Position numbers and translations under genes: made by a program. A stretch of DNA of 64,000 bases from Maccoyibacter sp900556645 (GTDB lineage Bacteria > Bacillota > Clostridia > Lachnospirales > Lachnospiraceae). Shown here piece by piece: positions 1-8,375 of this stretch; positions within the stretch are counted from its first letter, which is position 1; each line of letters starts with the position of its first letter. The stretch is taken from NCBI GenBank assembly GCA_958349535.1, contig CATWDJ010000010.1:1-64000 (forward strand), in the 5' to 3' direction. The notes beneath the pieces were generated by a model, which saw only the letters and a program-made list of their open reading frames with translations, had not been told where the DNA came from and ran no database searches.

Positions 1-43
1 TCATCTGAGCCTTTTTCTTTTAACTCAGTTTTTCATAGTTCAC

Positions 44-73
44 TTGACACTACCACATTCTTAACATTATTAT
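44..73 (+). promoter_or_regulatory. Putative sigma-A promoter upstream of the DegS-like kinase
   Basis: TTGACA at 44-49 is followed after 18 bases by TATTAT at 68-73. It lies about 115 bases before the kinase start codon. The match is good for the -35 and fair for the -10. The leader between the promoter and the gene shows no recognisable riboswitch. Confidence 0.45.
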
Positions 74-187
74 AGACGAAATTCTCTTTTTATACAAATT
101 AAATTTCATCTTTTCTTATTAATATATTTAGTATAAAATGAAAGTGACAGAAAACACCAAAAACAAACAAATGTTCGGAGTTTTACT

Positions 188-1192
188 ATGGTAAAGGCAT
201 ATTTAGAAAATTATCAAAATGAATTAATGCAGAAAAAATTTATTCTGGAGCGGGAGTGTCATGAGCTACGTACAAAGTTAAAAGAAAATTTTCAATTTAT
301 TATGTTATTGGAAAAGGAAGAAAATCCTGATTATGAATCTTTTACTCCAAGAGAGTTTAACCAAAAAAATTGGAAAAAAATTCAAAAACTAAAAAAGGAG
401 CAGATGGAGATTCAGAATGAGGCAGAGGAAAAAGCCTATGAGTTAAGTGACATAGAAAATCGTCTTGCAGAATTATCCAGTGTCATAAAGATAGCCAGAA
501 AAAATGAAGTTGCCTTTACAGAAAAAATAGAGAATGAAGATGCACTTGGATTAAAGTTTTTGGAAACTCAGGAAATGGAGCGTCAAAGGATAGCCAGAGA
601 TTTGCACGATTCCACAGTTCAGAGTCTGACCGGAATGATATATAAGACAGAGCTTTGTTCTAAATTAGTAGACACCAATACAGAACGATGCAAGCAGGAA
701 TTAAATAATGTATCTAAAGCCTTGCATGATATTGTAAATGAGATGAGAGATTTAATTTATAATCTTCATCCAATGTCCTATGATGACATGGGACTTTATA
801 CAACAGTAAAAAAAGAATTTTCAAAATTAGAGACAGATGGAAATATTGAATTACATTATCATATCAAAGGCAATTTAAATGATATAAAGCCGGTTATTTC
901 ACTTACTCTTTTTAGAATTGTTCAGGAATTATGTAATAATATATTAAAACATGCAGACGCAAAAAATGTAGATGTATCTTTTGTTCGGAAAGAAGATAAT
1001 TTATCTATTACTATTCAAGATGATGGAAAAGGATTTCGTATGGACAAGTTACAAAATCAAGTGAGAGAAGATCATTCTGGATTTGGAATATCTATTATGC
1101 GAGAAAGAATTTATCTTTTGTCCGGTAATTTTGATATAAAATCATCTGAGGGAGAGGGTACAAGAGTGAAAATTTCGGTTCCACTCAATTAG
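188..1192 (+). CDS. DegS-like sensor histidine kinase (HisKA_3 type)
   Basis: This is a cytoplasmic sensor kinase of the NarL/DegS class, which autophosphorylates a histidine and passes the phosphate to the response regulator encoded next. Residues 10-125 are charged and helical, probably coiled coil, with no membrane segment, as in Bacillus DegS. The H-box RIARDLHDSTVQSL places the phospho-accepting His at residue 140. The HATPase domain follows, with an N-box around QELCNNILKHA and a DDGKGF motif. The start ATG follows a GGAG at 177-180. The regulator gene begins 14 bases after the stop, so the two are probably one operon. The specific signal is unknown. Confidence 0.88.
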   Translation: MVKAYLENYQNELMQKKFILERECHELRTKLKENFQFIMLLEKEENPDYESFTPREFNQKNWKKIQKLKKEQMEIQNEAEEKAYELSDIENRLAELSSVIKIARKNEVAFTEKIENEDALGLKFLETQEMERQRIARDLHDSTVQSLTGMIYKTELCSKLVDTNTERCKQELNNVSKALHDIVNEMRDLIYNLHPMSYDDMGLYTTVKKEFSKLETDGNIELHYHIKGNLNDIKPVISLTLFRIVQELCNNILKHADAKNVDVSFVRKEDNLSITIQDDGKGFRMDKLQNQVREDHSGFGISIMRERIYLLSGNFDIKSSEGEGTRVKISVPLN

Positions 1193-1206
1193 AAAAAGGA
1201 GGATAT

Positions 1207-1857
1207 ATGGCTGTAAATATAATGATAGCAGATGACCATTCTATGATAAGGGAGGGGTTGAAACAACTCCTAGAATTGGATGGAGACATTAAAGTAATAG
1301 CAGAGGCAAATAACGGAAAGGATTGTTTAGAAAAACTAAATACTTATCATCCAGATGTATTATTACTGGATATTAATATGCCGGAAATGAATGGACTTCA
1401 GGTATTAGAAATTTTAAAAGAAAGAAAATCAGATATAAAAGTTTTGGTGCTTACCGTGCATAATGAAGTAGAGTATCTTTTGAAAGCAGTAGAAATTGGT
1501 ATCAGCGGATATATGTTGAAAGATTCAAATTCTTCTGAATTAAAAAATGCGATTTTTTCTATTATAGAAGGAGAAGATTATATTCAACCTAGCTTAATTC
1601 CAATGCTAAATTCTAAATTATTAGAAATGGATAGTGACAAAGTTAAATTAGATTTATTGACTCGTAGAGAATACGAGGTGTTAAAACTTTTAACAGAAGG
1701 AATGTTTAATAAAGAGATTGCAATGAAATTAAACATCAGTGAAAGAACGGTAAAGAATCATGTTTCAAATATATTTAAAAAGATAGAAGTTACTGACCGT
1801 ACACAAGCAGCAGTTTTTGCAATTCGATGTAATATTGTAGATATTAATAAGCAATAG
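1207..1857 (+). CDS. DegU/NarL-family response regulator
   Basis: Partner of the preceding kinase. The receiver domain spans about residues 3-120, with acidic residues near positions 9-10, phospho-acceptor Asp55 in VLLLDINMP, and a conserved Lys in GYMLKDS. The C-terminal LuxR-type helix-turn-helix is clear: LTRREYEVLKLL followed by NKEIAMKLNISERTVKNHV. The gene has a strong AAAAAGGAGG ribosome site at 1194-1203. DegS/DegU orthology is inferred from the lack of membrane segments in the kinase. The targets cannot be read from the sequence. Confidence 0.88.
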   Translation: MAVNIMIADDHSMIREGLKQLLELDGDIKVIAEANNGKDCLEKLNTYHPDVLLLDINMPEMNGLQVLEILKERKSDIKVLVLTVHNEVEYLLKAVEIGISGYMLKDSNSSELKNAIFSIIEGEDYIQPSLIPMLNSKLLEMDSDKVKLDLLTRREYEVLKLLTEGMFNKEIAMKLNISERTVKNHVSNIFKKIEVTDRTQAAVFAIRCNIVDINKQ

Positions 1858-1871
1858 ATAATATATTTTTT

Positions 1872-1905
1872 AGAGAATGTTTCACGTGAAACATTCTCTT
1901 TTTTT
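1872..1905 (+). promoter_or_regulatory. parS site 1 inside a perfect 28-bp palindrome, also a likely terminator
   Basis: TGTTTCACGTGAAACA at 1878-1893 matches the Bacillus/Clostridia parS consensus exactly, so it should be a ParB-CTP loading site. It is embedded in a longer perfect palindrome (1872-1899) followed directly by seven T, which makes it a convincing intrinsic terminator for the two-component operon as well. Confidence 0.93.
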
Positions 1906-1980
1906 AAAAAAATTTTACAAGATATAGTGTTTTATAAAAAATAGAATATCTAAAGATTGTGATTTTGAAAGAAAATATAG

Positions 1981-2004
1981 AAAATGTTTCACGTGAAACA
2001 TTTT
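1981..2004 (+). promoter_or_regulatory. parS site 2
   Basis: A second exact copy of TGTTTCACGTGAAACA lies at 1985-2000, flanked by AAAA and TTTT to give a 24-bp palindrome. It sits 107 bases from the first copy and about 30 bases upstream of the putative parA -10 element, so bound ParB could also affect parAB transcription. Confidence 0.93.
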
Positions 2005-2030
2005 TTGTAGTAGAAATAAGAAAAGAGAAA

Positions 2031-2039
2031 TGATATAAT
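2031..2039 (+). promoter_or_regulatory. Extended -10 promoter of parAB
   Basis: TGATATAAT forms an extended -10 (TG-N-TATAAT) about 50 bases before the parA start. No good -35 hexamer lies 16-18 bases upstream, which fits an extended -10 promoter. Confidence 0.5.
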
Positions 2040-2088
2040 GATTAAAGTGATGCAACGTGTTTGCATGATTGACTAGAAAGGAAGAAAC

Positions 2089-2856
2089 ATGGGAAGAATT
2101 ATTGCAATTGCAAACCAAAAAGGAGGAGTTGGTAAAACAACGACTGCTATTAATTTATCAGCTTGTCTTGCAGAAGCAGGAAAAAAAGTGCTGACAATTG
2201 ATTTAGACCCACAGGGAAATACAACAAGTGGATTAGGTATTAATAAGGAAGAATTAGACAATACCGTATATGAATTAATGTTAGATGAATGTAGTATCAA
2301 GGAAAGTATGGTTAAAACTAACATTCCAAATCTAACCGTAATTCCTGCAAACGTAAATCTTGCGGGAGCAGAAATAGAATTGCTGGATGTAAAAGAAAAG
2401 GAATATGTTTTAAAAAATTCCGTAGATTATATTCAGGATGATTTTGATTTTATCATTATAGATTGTCCGCCATCTTTAAATATGCTGACAATCAATTCTA
2501 TGACAACAGCAAATACTATATTGGTTCCGATTCAATGTGAGTATTACGCATTGGAAGGATTGAGCCAGTTGATGCATACCATCAATCTGGTGCAGGAAAG
2601 ATTAAATCCAAATCTTGAGATGGAGGGTGTAGTATTTACTATGTATGATGCCCGTACAAATCTTTCACTCCAAGTTGTAGATAATGTAAAAGGAAATTTA
2701 AACACTACAATTTATCAAACTATTATACCGAGAAATATCCGATTAGCTGAGGCTCCTTCACACGGAATGCCAATTACGGAATATGATCCGAAATCAGCAG
2801 GTGCTGAAAGTTATCGACAGCTTGCTCAAGAAGTCATCGGTAGAAAGGATGTGTAA
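2089..2856 (+). CDS. parA: Chromosome partitioning ATPase ParA (Soj)
   Basis: Deviant Walker A ATPase that works with ParB and parS in chromosome segregation and in control of replication initiation. It begins with IIAIANQKGGVGKTTTAINL, which contains the deviant Walker A motif KGGVGKTT with the signature Lys. The switch I-like DLDPQGNTTSGLG and Walker B-like IIIDCPPSLNML follow. At 255 residues it is the short Soj type without an N-terminal DNA-binding domain. AAAGGAAG precedes the ATG. The gene is followed by parB after 3 bases, and two parS sites lie just upstream. Confidence 0.96.
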   Translation: MGRIIAIANQKGGVGKTTTAINLSACLAEAGKKVLTIDLDPQGNTTSGLGINKEELDNTVYELMLDECSIKESMVKTNIPNLTVIPANVNLAGAEIELLDVKEKEYVLKNSVDYIQDDFDFIIIDCPPSLNMLTINSMTTANTILVPIQCEYYALEGLSQLMHTINLVQERLNPNLEMEGVVFTMYDARTNLSLQVVDNVKGNLNTTIYQTIIPRNIRLAEAPSHGMPITEYDPKSAGAESYRQLAQEVIGRKDV

Positions 2857-2859
2857 GAT

Positions 2860-3747
2860 ATGGCAGCAAAAAAAGGTGGATTGGGAAAAGGATTAGATTC
2901 CTTGATTACAGATAAAGTAAATAAACCGACAACAAAAGATGCTTCTATTGCACCTTCGGAAGATCAGGCAGTTATGGTTCCTATTAATAAGATTGAGCCA
3001 AACAAAGAACAGCCAAGAAAAAATTTCAATGAAGATGCATTGTTGGAGTTATCGGAATCCATCAAACAGATGGGAATTATTCAGCCTATTGTGGTTCAGG
3101 ATAGAGATACTTTCTATGAGATAATTGCCGGTGAGAGAAGATGGAGAGCTGCAAAGCAGGCAGGATTGAAAAAAGTACCTGTTATCATCAAACATTATAC
3201 AGAACAGGAAATTGTTGAGATTTCTCTGATAGAAAATATTCAGAGGGAAGACCTAAATCCTATTGAGGAAGCTTTTGCTTACAAACGTCTTTTGACAGAA
3301 TTTAATTTGAAACAGGATGAAGTGGCAGAGCGTGTTTCCAAAAGCCGTACTGCGGTTACCAATTCTATGAGACTTTTGAAATTGGACGAGCGTGTACAGC
3401 AGATGGTAATTGACGATATGATTCAGACCGGACATGCCAGAGCATTGCTTGGAATTGATGATGCGGAAAAACAGTATGCCATGGCACAGAAAGTTTTTGA
3501 TGAGAAATTATCAGTACGTGAAACAGAGAAATTAGTAAAGAAATCCCAGAAGGAAAAAGAGGAAGTAGAGAAAGCAAAGATTGATAAACAGCTTGAGATT
3601 GTATATCAGGATTTGGAAGAAAAAATGAAACAGATACTGGGAACAAAAGTAAATATTAATGCCAAGGACGAGAACAAAGGAAAAATTGAAATTGAGTACT
3701 ATAACAAAGAAGATCTTGACCGTATCATAGAGATGATTATACAGTAA
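2860..3747 (+). CDS. parB: Chromosome partitioning protein ParB (Spo0J)
   Basis: CTP-dependent DNA clamp that loads at parS and spreads. The N-terminus KGGLGKGLDSLI is typical of Spo0J. The CTPase core shows EQPRKNFNEDALLELSESI and the GERRWRAAKQAG motif, and a helix-turn-helix region contains QDEVAERVSKSRTAVTNSM. A basic/acidic linker and C-terminal dimerisation segment complete a normal 295-residue protein. It is 3 bases downstream of parA and surely cotranscribed with it. The two exact parS sites upstream are its targets. Confidence 0.96.
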   Translation: MAAKKGGLGKGLDSLITDKVNKPTTKDASIAPSEDQAVMVPINKIEPNKEQPRKNFNEDALLELSESIKQMGIIQPIVVQDRDTFYEIIAGERRWRAAKQAGLKKVPVIIKHYTEQEIVEISLIENIQREDLNPIEEAFAYKRLLTEFNLKQDEVAERVSKSRTAVTNSMRLLKLDERVQQMVIDDMIQTGHARALLGIDDAEKQYAMAQKVFDEKLSVRETEKLVKKSQKEKEEVEKAKIDKQLEIVYQDLEEKMKQILGTKVNINAKDENKGKIEIEYYNKEDLDRIIEMIIQ

Positions 3748-3774
3748 GAACGTATGTTCTAAAGGAGAGAGACA

Positions 3775-4272
3775 ATGATATCAGAATACTTAGGAATTGA
3801 TTCCGATTATCTGGTAATCGGACTGGCTGCACTGGTATTAATTTTAATCATTATTATGATAATAAATGTGGTGCAGATGCATAAATTAAAAAAGAACTAT
3901 CAGAATTTTATGACAGGAAAAAACGGAAAGAATTTGGAAGAGACCATCTTGAAACGATTGGATCAGGTGGATCAGTTGATAGAAGCAAATTCTTTGAATC
4001 AGAAAAATATCAACCGTATTTTTTCAAATATGAAATATACTTTCCAAAAGGTTGGTTTGATAAAATATGATGCCTTTAATGAGATGGGTGGAAAGTTAAG
4101 TTTTTCTCTGGCACTTTTAAATGAGACCAATGATGGATTTATTATTAATGCAATGCACAGCAGAGAAGGATGTTATACTTATATCAAAGAAGTTGTAGAT
4201 GGAAATTCTATTATTACTCTGTCAGAAGAGGAAGAAGAAGCATTACAGATGGCATTAAAATCTAATCAATAA
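3775..4272 (+). CDS. DUF4446 family membrane-anchored protein
   Basis: A 165-residue protein with one N-terminal membrane helix (about residues 13-37, rich in L/I/V) and a cytoplasmic part containing a short coiled coil. The sequence ends with the DUF4446 pattern, including KVGLIKYDAFNEMGGKLSFS and an LSEEEEEAL tail. DUF4446 genes commonly follow parB in Clostridia, and this one starts 27 bases after parB with a GGAGAGA ribosome site. The function is unknown. A role linked to segregation or sporulation would be only an inference from position. Confidence 0.8.
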   Translation: MISEYLGIDSDYLVIGLAALVLILIIIMIINVVQMHKLKKNYQNFMTGKNGKNLEETILKRLDQVDQLIEANSLNQKNINRIFSNMKYTFQKVGLIKYDAFNEMGGKLSFSLALLNETNDGFIINAMHSREGCYTYIKEVVDGNSIITLSEEEEEALQMALKSNQ

Positions 4273-4364
4273 AATGTCTGAAAAATGGAAAGTATAGCTA
4301 GAAAAAAGAAGTAACATATAATATAATGAAAATGACTTAAAGGGCAAATAGAAAGGAGGATTTT

Positions 4365-5246
4365 ATGCATCATTTTTTAAACTCCGTAGGATTTAAAAAC
4401 TTGAAAAAGCAGGAAGATTTAGACCAGCTTTTACAGAGCATTGTATCCTCCCCAACCAGTCACATGGTGGCGGTTGATTCCGAGGGAAATGAGTATGCTG
4501 AATTTGTAAAAGAATTTGGAGATTCCATGGGAATTATGGTTCGTGGAAGATTTATGGCAGATGATACTTTTCGGATTAATTACTATGTACCTTATCTTCG
4601 TGGAGAAGGAGTTACTTCGGAAGAACAGATTGAAATTCAGAAACATTCTGAGAAAGAATCCTATGCGGGAATTTGTGATGAAGTACGTTTAGGAGTTTCT
4701 TTAATTTTTTATCTGCAAAATACAGCAGAATATTTAAATGAACGGAATATCTTTCCGATAACAAAAGGGAGGGAGAATGTAACCCTCGCCGGTTTATCTG
4801 TAAATGGTAAAATTATTCTTCCGGTTAATAAAAATGAAAAACAGAAAAAAAATATAAAAAAGAGTACGCAGAACAGAAATCATCTCATTGCCGCAGCCCG
4901 GGAAGGGGATGAGGAAGCAATTGAAAGTCTGACCTTAGAGGATATGGACACATATTCCATGTTATCCCGAAGAATTGCTTACGAGGATATTTTGACAATT
5001 GTAGATACCTGTTTTATGCCTTATGGTATTGAAAGTGATCAGTATTCGGTGATAGGAGAAATTTTGGACTATCGTATTACAAAAAATGAACAGAGCAAAG
5101 AGGAAGTCTATATTATGAAAATAGACACCAATGGTCTGGTTTATGATATTTGTATTAATAAAGAAGATTTGCTTGGGGAACCGGAAATAGGAAGAAGGTT
5201 CAAAGGAAGTATATGGATGCAGGGACGCATCAACTATGTTAATTAA
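4365..5246 (+). CDS. DUF3881 family protein, function unknown
   Basis: A 293-residue soluble protein with no signal peptide or membrane helix. It opens with MHHFLNSVGFKNLKKQED and matches my memory of the DUF3881 family found in Lachnospiraceae. The middle carries a lysine-rich linker (about 152-170). The C-terminal half resembles a small beta domain (VYDICINKEDLLGEPEIG). An AAGGAGG ribosome site precedes the ATG, and two overlapping TATAAT hexamers at 4317-4327 could be its promoter. tRNA-Arg begins 5 bases after the stop. I cannot assign a biochemical role. Confidence 0.72.
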   Translation: MHHFLNSVGFKNLKKQEDLDQLLQSIVSSPTSHMVAVDSEGNEYAEFVKEFGDSMGIMVRGRFMADDTFRINYYVPYLRGEGVTSEEQIEIQKHSEKESYAGICDEVRLGVSLIFYLQNTAEYLNERNIFPITKGRENVTLAGLSVNGKIILPVNKNEKQKKNIKKSTQNRNHLIAAAREGDEEAIESLTLEDMDTYSMLSRRIAYEDILTIVDTCFMPYGIESDQYSVIGEILDYRITKNEQSKEEVYIMKIDTNGLVYDICINKEDLLGEPEIGRRFKGSIWMQGRINYVN

Positions 5247-5250
5247 TTCT

Positions 5251-5324
5251 GCATCTATAGCTCAGTTGGATAGAGCGACCGCCTCCTAAGCGGTAGGCCG
5301 CTGGTTCGAATCCAGTTAGATGCG
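5251..5324 (+). tRNA. tRNA-Arg(CCU)
   Basis: A full cloverleaf can be drawn: acceptor GCATCTA/TAGATGC, D-arm GCTC/GAGC, anticodon stem ACCGC/GCGGT with loop CTCCTAA (anticodon CCT), variable loop AGGCC, T-arm GCTGG-TTCGAAT-CCAGT and discriminator G. CCA is not encoded. It starts 5 bases after the DUF3881 gene. Confidence 0.96.
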
Positions 5325-5357
5325 TTAAAATTATTCATAAGACATGGAGGTATTTAC

Positions 5358-6566
5358 ATGAGCAAAAACAATGCAAAGGAACAAAAGAAAGATAACAATT
5401 ATATTAAAGTTATTTTTTCTGTTCTGATTATCGTGATAGGAATTCTGGCAGAATTTTATATCATGATTAACTTGGGAGGAGAACCGGTTTACTTATGTAT
5501 TTTCGGAATGATAATTTTGATTATGTCCTATATCTTAATCAGTAGTATCGTTCAGATTCAATACAATAAAATGCGGGAAGAACGGGAAGAACATGACAAT
5601 CTGTTTAAATCCCAGAAAGCGTCTTATCTGATTATCCGAAAATCCTTTGATGAGATTTTCCAGAGATTAGAGAGCTTAGAAAAAAGCATAAAGCTTCCTA
5701 CAGAGGAATTGATTACTGCCCAGAAGGCAATTGCAAAAGTAAATATCAGCAGAAGTAAAGAAAATACCGATGCACTTATGAATTCCAATGATAAACTGTT
5801 AGAAAAAGTTTTTGAATTTGAGGACATGCTGGATGAAAACAATAAAAAATTGTTAGAAAGCCAGAATCAGATTACCGAACAGCAGATGAAAGATGTTATT
5901 CTGAAACAGCAGGAAATCAATGCAGCAATCAAAGAGTTGCAGTTGAGTCTGAAGAATGAAATGCTTCAGGCAATCAACACAATTGCAACTACGCAGCCTC
6001 AAAATATTCCACAGCAGATGTCACAGAATATAAGCCAAGTGGAAATTTCAAAGGTTGATCAGGCAATTCCGATTAAAATTGAAGGGGATACAGAATTAAA
6101 ATTTGAAGAACCGGTAATAGAAGAACCGGTAATAGAAGAGCCGATAGCAGAAGAGCCATTGATGGAAGAACCGATAGCGGAAGAACCATTGATGGAAGAG
6201 CCGATAGCGGAAGAGTCATTGATGGAGGAACCGATAACAGAAGAACCATTAATGGAAGAACCGATTATAGAAGAGCCAATTGTAGAGGAACCAATAATAG
6301 AGGAAGCTCCGGCAGAAGAGGTTCCGCCGATGCCGGATTTATCGGACCCGAATAAGGTAATGACGCCGGAAGAGATAGCAGCGTTGATAGCCAATACAGG
6401 AGCTGAAGAACCTGTAGTAGAGGAGCCTGTGACAGAAGAGGCGATAGCAGAGGAACCGATAATGGAGGAAGCTCCAGTAGAGGAAGCACCGCCAATGCCG
6501 GATTTGTCAGATCCAAATAAAGTAATGACACCGGATGAAATAGCAGCATTAATCGCAAATATGTAG
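5358..6566 (+). CDS. Membrane protein with coiled coil, Glu/Pro repeat and duplicated C-terminal motif
   Basis: I do not recognise a named family. Two hydrophobic segments near residues 18-38 and 44-64 form a membrane anchor. Residues 70-215 are charged helix with coiled-coil character. From about residue 248 there is a low-complexity array of EEPI/EEPL/EEPV pentapeptides. Two near-identical blocks, PPMPDLSDPNKVMTP then [E/D]EIAALIAN, are separated by another acidic stretch, and the second block forms the C-terminus. The acidic Pro-rich region could be an extended spacer that presents the terminal motif. It lies between two tRNA genes and has a GGAGG ribosome site. Confidence 0.7.
   Translation: MSKNNAKEQKKDNNYIKVIFSVLIIVIGILAEFYIMINLGGEPVYLCIFGMIILIMSYILISSIVQIQYNKMREEREEHDNLFKSQKASYLIIRKSFDEIFQRLESLEKSIKLPTEELITAQKAIAKVNISRSKENTDALMNSNDKLLEKVFEFEDMLDENNKKLLESQNQITEQQMKDVILKQQEINAAIKELQLSLKNEMLQAINTIATTQPQNIPQQMSQNISQVEISKVDQAIPIKIEGDTELKFEEPVIEEPVIEEPIAEEPLMEEPIAEEPLMEEPIAEESLMEEPITEEPLMEEPIIEEPIVEEPIIEEAPAEEVPPMPDLSDPNKVMTPEEIAALIANTGAEEPVVEEPVTEEAIAEEPIMEEAPVEEAPPMPDLSDPNKVMTPDEIAALIANM
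6105..6487 (+). repeat. In-frame Glu/Glu/Pro coding repeat
   Basis: Tandem imperfect 15-base units of the type GAAGAACCGATAATA encode EEPxx pentapeptides. The array is interrupted by one copy of the PDLSDPNKVM block and then resumes. Units differ mainly at third positions, so it is an old array, but it could still vary in length between strains. Confidence 0.8.
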
Positions 6567-6573
6567 ATACATA

Positions 6574-6604
6574 ATATAGAGGGGAATTTCCCCTCTATAT
6601 TTTT
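6574..6604 (+). terminator. Intrinsic terminator after the EEP-repeat gene
   Basis: A perfect 11-bp stem ATATAGAGGGG with a 5-base loop AATTT, followed by T residues, starts 8 bases after the stop codon. Confidence 0.88.
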
Positions 6605-6654
6605 AAGGAGAGAAAATTTATTTAAAAGAGTAGAAAAATAAAATAAAAAAGCTA

Positions 6655-6683
6655 TTGCAATTTCCGAGAAAGTACGATATAAT
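6655..6683 (+). promoter_or_regulatory. Promoter of tRNA-Lys
   Basis: TTGCAA at 6655-6660, a 17-base spacer, and TATAAT at 6678-6683. The tRNA starts 24 bases downstream of the -10. Confidence 0.8.
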
Positions 6684-6706
6684 CTTACTTGCGTTGAAAA
6701 TTGCAC

Positions 6707-6779
6707 GCGCCTTTAGCTCAGCTGGCAGAGCACCTGACTCTTAATCAGGGTGTCCAGGGTTCGAACCCCTGAAGGCGCA
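6707..6779 (+). tRNA. tRNA-Lys(CUU)
   Basis: Cloverleaf: acceptor GCGCCTT/AAGGCGC, D-arm GCTC/GAGC, anticodon stem CCTGA/TCAGG with loop CTCTTAA (anticodon CTT), T-arm CAGGG-TTCGAAC-CCCTG and discriminator A. CCA is not encoded. Confidence 0.96.
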
Positions 6780-6784
6780 TTTTC

Positions 6785-6832
6785 AAAGTACTGTTTTTGA
6801 TGACATAGAGCATTGGGGACGGTACTTTTTTT
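6785..6832 (+). terminator. Terminator of tRNA-Lys
   Basis: AAAGTACTGT pairs with ACGGTACTTT (one wobble pair) across a 24-base loop, followed by seven T. It starts 6 bases after the tRNA. Confidence 0.65.
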
Positions 6833-6877
6833 ATGTGAATGTAATGGACTTGCAAAATATGAAATAGGAGGAAAAGA

Positions 6878-8095
6878 ATGTCAGTAGAAAAGAAATTTTT
6901 AAAATATGTGTCTTATTGGACGACTTCAGAGGATGATAAAGATTGTACTCCAAGCACACAGCGTCAGTTTGATTTGGCAAAGGCTTTGGAGGAAGAATTA
7001 AAAGAGCTGGGATTAGAAAAAGTAAAGACAGATGAACATGCCTATGTTTACGGATTGCTGCCGGCAACAGAAGGAATGGAATCTGCAAAAGCAGTGGGAT
7101 TTATAGCACATTTGGATACGGCACCGGATATGACCGGAGAAAATGTGAAACCACAGATAATTGAAAATTATGACGGAAATGACATTCTTCTAAAAGGAAG
7201 CGGAGAGTATATCAGGGTTTCAGATTTTCCTACACTTACCTCTTTAAAGGGAAGAAAGCTGATTACCACCGACGGAACTACTTTATTGGGAGCAGATGAC
7301 AAAGCAGGAATTGCAGCTATCATGCAGGCGGTAGAGGAAATAAAAAATGAAAATCTTCCACATGGAGATATCTGGGTTGGTTTTACTCCTGATGAAGAAG
7401 TGGGAAGCGGAGCAGAGCTTTTAGACTTAGATTATTTTCAGGCAGATTTTGCATATACCGTAGACGGCGGATATGAGGGAGAAATTTCTTATGAAAATTT
7501 CAATGCGGCAAGTGCAGATTTTACGGTAAAGGGAGTGAATGTCCATCCGGGAGAAGCCAAGGATATTATGGTCAATGCAGCAGCAGTTGCCTGTGAAATC
7601 CAGTCTTTGTTGCCGGAATCAGAGACACCGGAGCATACGGAAAAAAGGGAGGGCTTTTATCATCTGACAGATATTTCGGGAAATGTGGGAGAGGCAGAAC
7701 TTTCTTATATTATAAGAGACCATGATAAAACTATTTTTGAAAATCGAAAGAAAAAGTTCAAAGAAATTGAAGCAGACATGAATCAAAAATACGGAGAGGG
7801 TACGGTAACTCTTACACTAAAAGATTCCTATCGTAATATGATAGAAGTTCTGGAAAAGGATATGGGAATTGTGGATATCGCTAAGGAATCCATCAAAGAG
7901 TGTGGAATGAATCCGGTTTCCGATGCAATCCGTGGGGGTACAGACGGAGCTATGCTGAGTTTCCGAGGTATGCCTTGTCCAAATCTGGGCACCGGAGGAT
8001 ATGGATACCACGGTCCTTTGGAACATGTATCTGTAGAGGGAATGGAAACGGTTGTAAAAGTTATCAAATCCATTGTAAATAAAATTTCAAAATAA
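6878..8095 (+). CDS. pepT: Peptidase T (tripeptidase, M20B)
   Basis: Cytosolic dinuclear-zinc aminopeptidase that removes the N-terminal residue of tripeptides. It is 405 residues, normal for PepT. Zinc and catalytic motifs are visible in order: HLDTAPD near residue 79, TTLLGADDKAGIAAI near 138, PDEEVGSG near 173, DGGYEGE near 197 and a C-terminal HGPLEH. The dimerisation insert with NVHPGEAKD is present. An AGGAGG site precedes the ATG. It is a single-gene unit between tRNA-Lys and the pst operon, ending in a strong terminator. Confidence 0.95.
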   Translation: MSVEKKFLKYVSYWTTSEDDKDCTPSTQRQFDLAKALEEELKELGLEKVKTDEHAYVYGLLPATEGMESAKAVGFIAHLDTAPDMTGENVKPQIIENYDGNDILLKGSGEYIRVSDFPTLTSLKGRKLITTDGTTLLGADDKAGIAAIMQAVEEIKNENLPHGDIWVGFTPDEEVGSGAELLDLDYFQADFAYTVDGGYEGEISYENFNAASADFTVKGVNVHPGEAKDIMVNAAAVACEIQSLLPESETPEHTEKREGFYHLTDISGNVGEAELSYIIRDHDKTIFENRKKKFKEIEADMNQKYGEGTVTLTLKDSYRNMIEVLEKDMGIVDIAKESIKECGMNPVSDAIRGGTDGAMLSFRGMPCPNLGTGGYGYHGPLEHVSVEGMETVVKVIKSIVNKISK

Positions 8096-8125
8096 TCAGG
8101 AAGAAACGTCTTAGAATATGAGAAA

Positions 8126-8181
8126 AACTGACCACTAAAAGTTAGAATGAAAAATCTAACTTTTGGGAGGTCGGTTTTTTT
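8126..8181 (+). terminator. Intrinsic terminator after pepT
   Basis: A long stem, AACTGACC-ACT-AAAAGTTAGA pairing with TCTAACTTTT-GGGA-GGTCGGTT, followed by T residues. Confidence 0.85.
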
Positions 8182-8239
8182 ATATATAGGAAATTTTAAT
8201 GGAAAAGAAATCTTGGCGGAATATTTATTTTAAAAAGTT

Positions 8240-8294
8240 TTTACTTTCATTTTACAAAAGGATGATTTTATATTTTACATAAGATTTTTAGAAT
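8240..8294 (+). promoter_or_regulatory. Pho-box promoter of the pst operon
   Basis: TTTACT (8240), TTTACA (8251) and TTTACA (8274) are spaced by 11 and 23 bases. Exactly 9 bases after the last box comes a -10-like TAGAAT (8289-8294). Direct repeats of about 11-bp period are the known form of PhoP-binding sites in Gram-positive bacteria. The same layout occurs upstream of the Na/Pi cotransporter and the EAL-GGDEF gene. I infer binding by the PhoB/PhoP-like regulator encoded at 14623. Confidence 0.72.
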
Positions 8295-8375
8295 ACAGAT
8301 ATAACTTAAGTCGACAAACCGACAAAAGTATATAAAAAAGAAAACATCATAAATAATATGGAGGACAGAAAAAAG

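Noticed and set aside
6059..6706. Long minus-strand reading frame opposite the EEP-repeat gene, Ser/Gly/Ile-rich
   Set aside because: It is the mirror of the codon repeat in the plus-strand gene. It has no ribosome site and its repeat composition is explained by the opposite strand.
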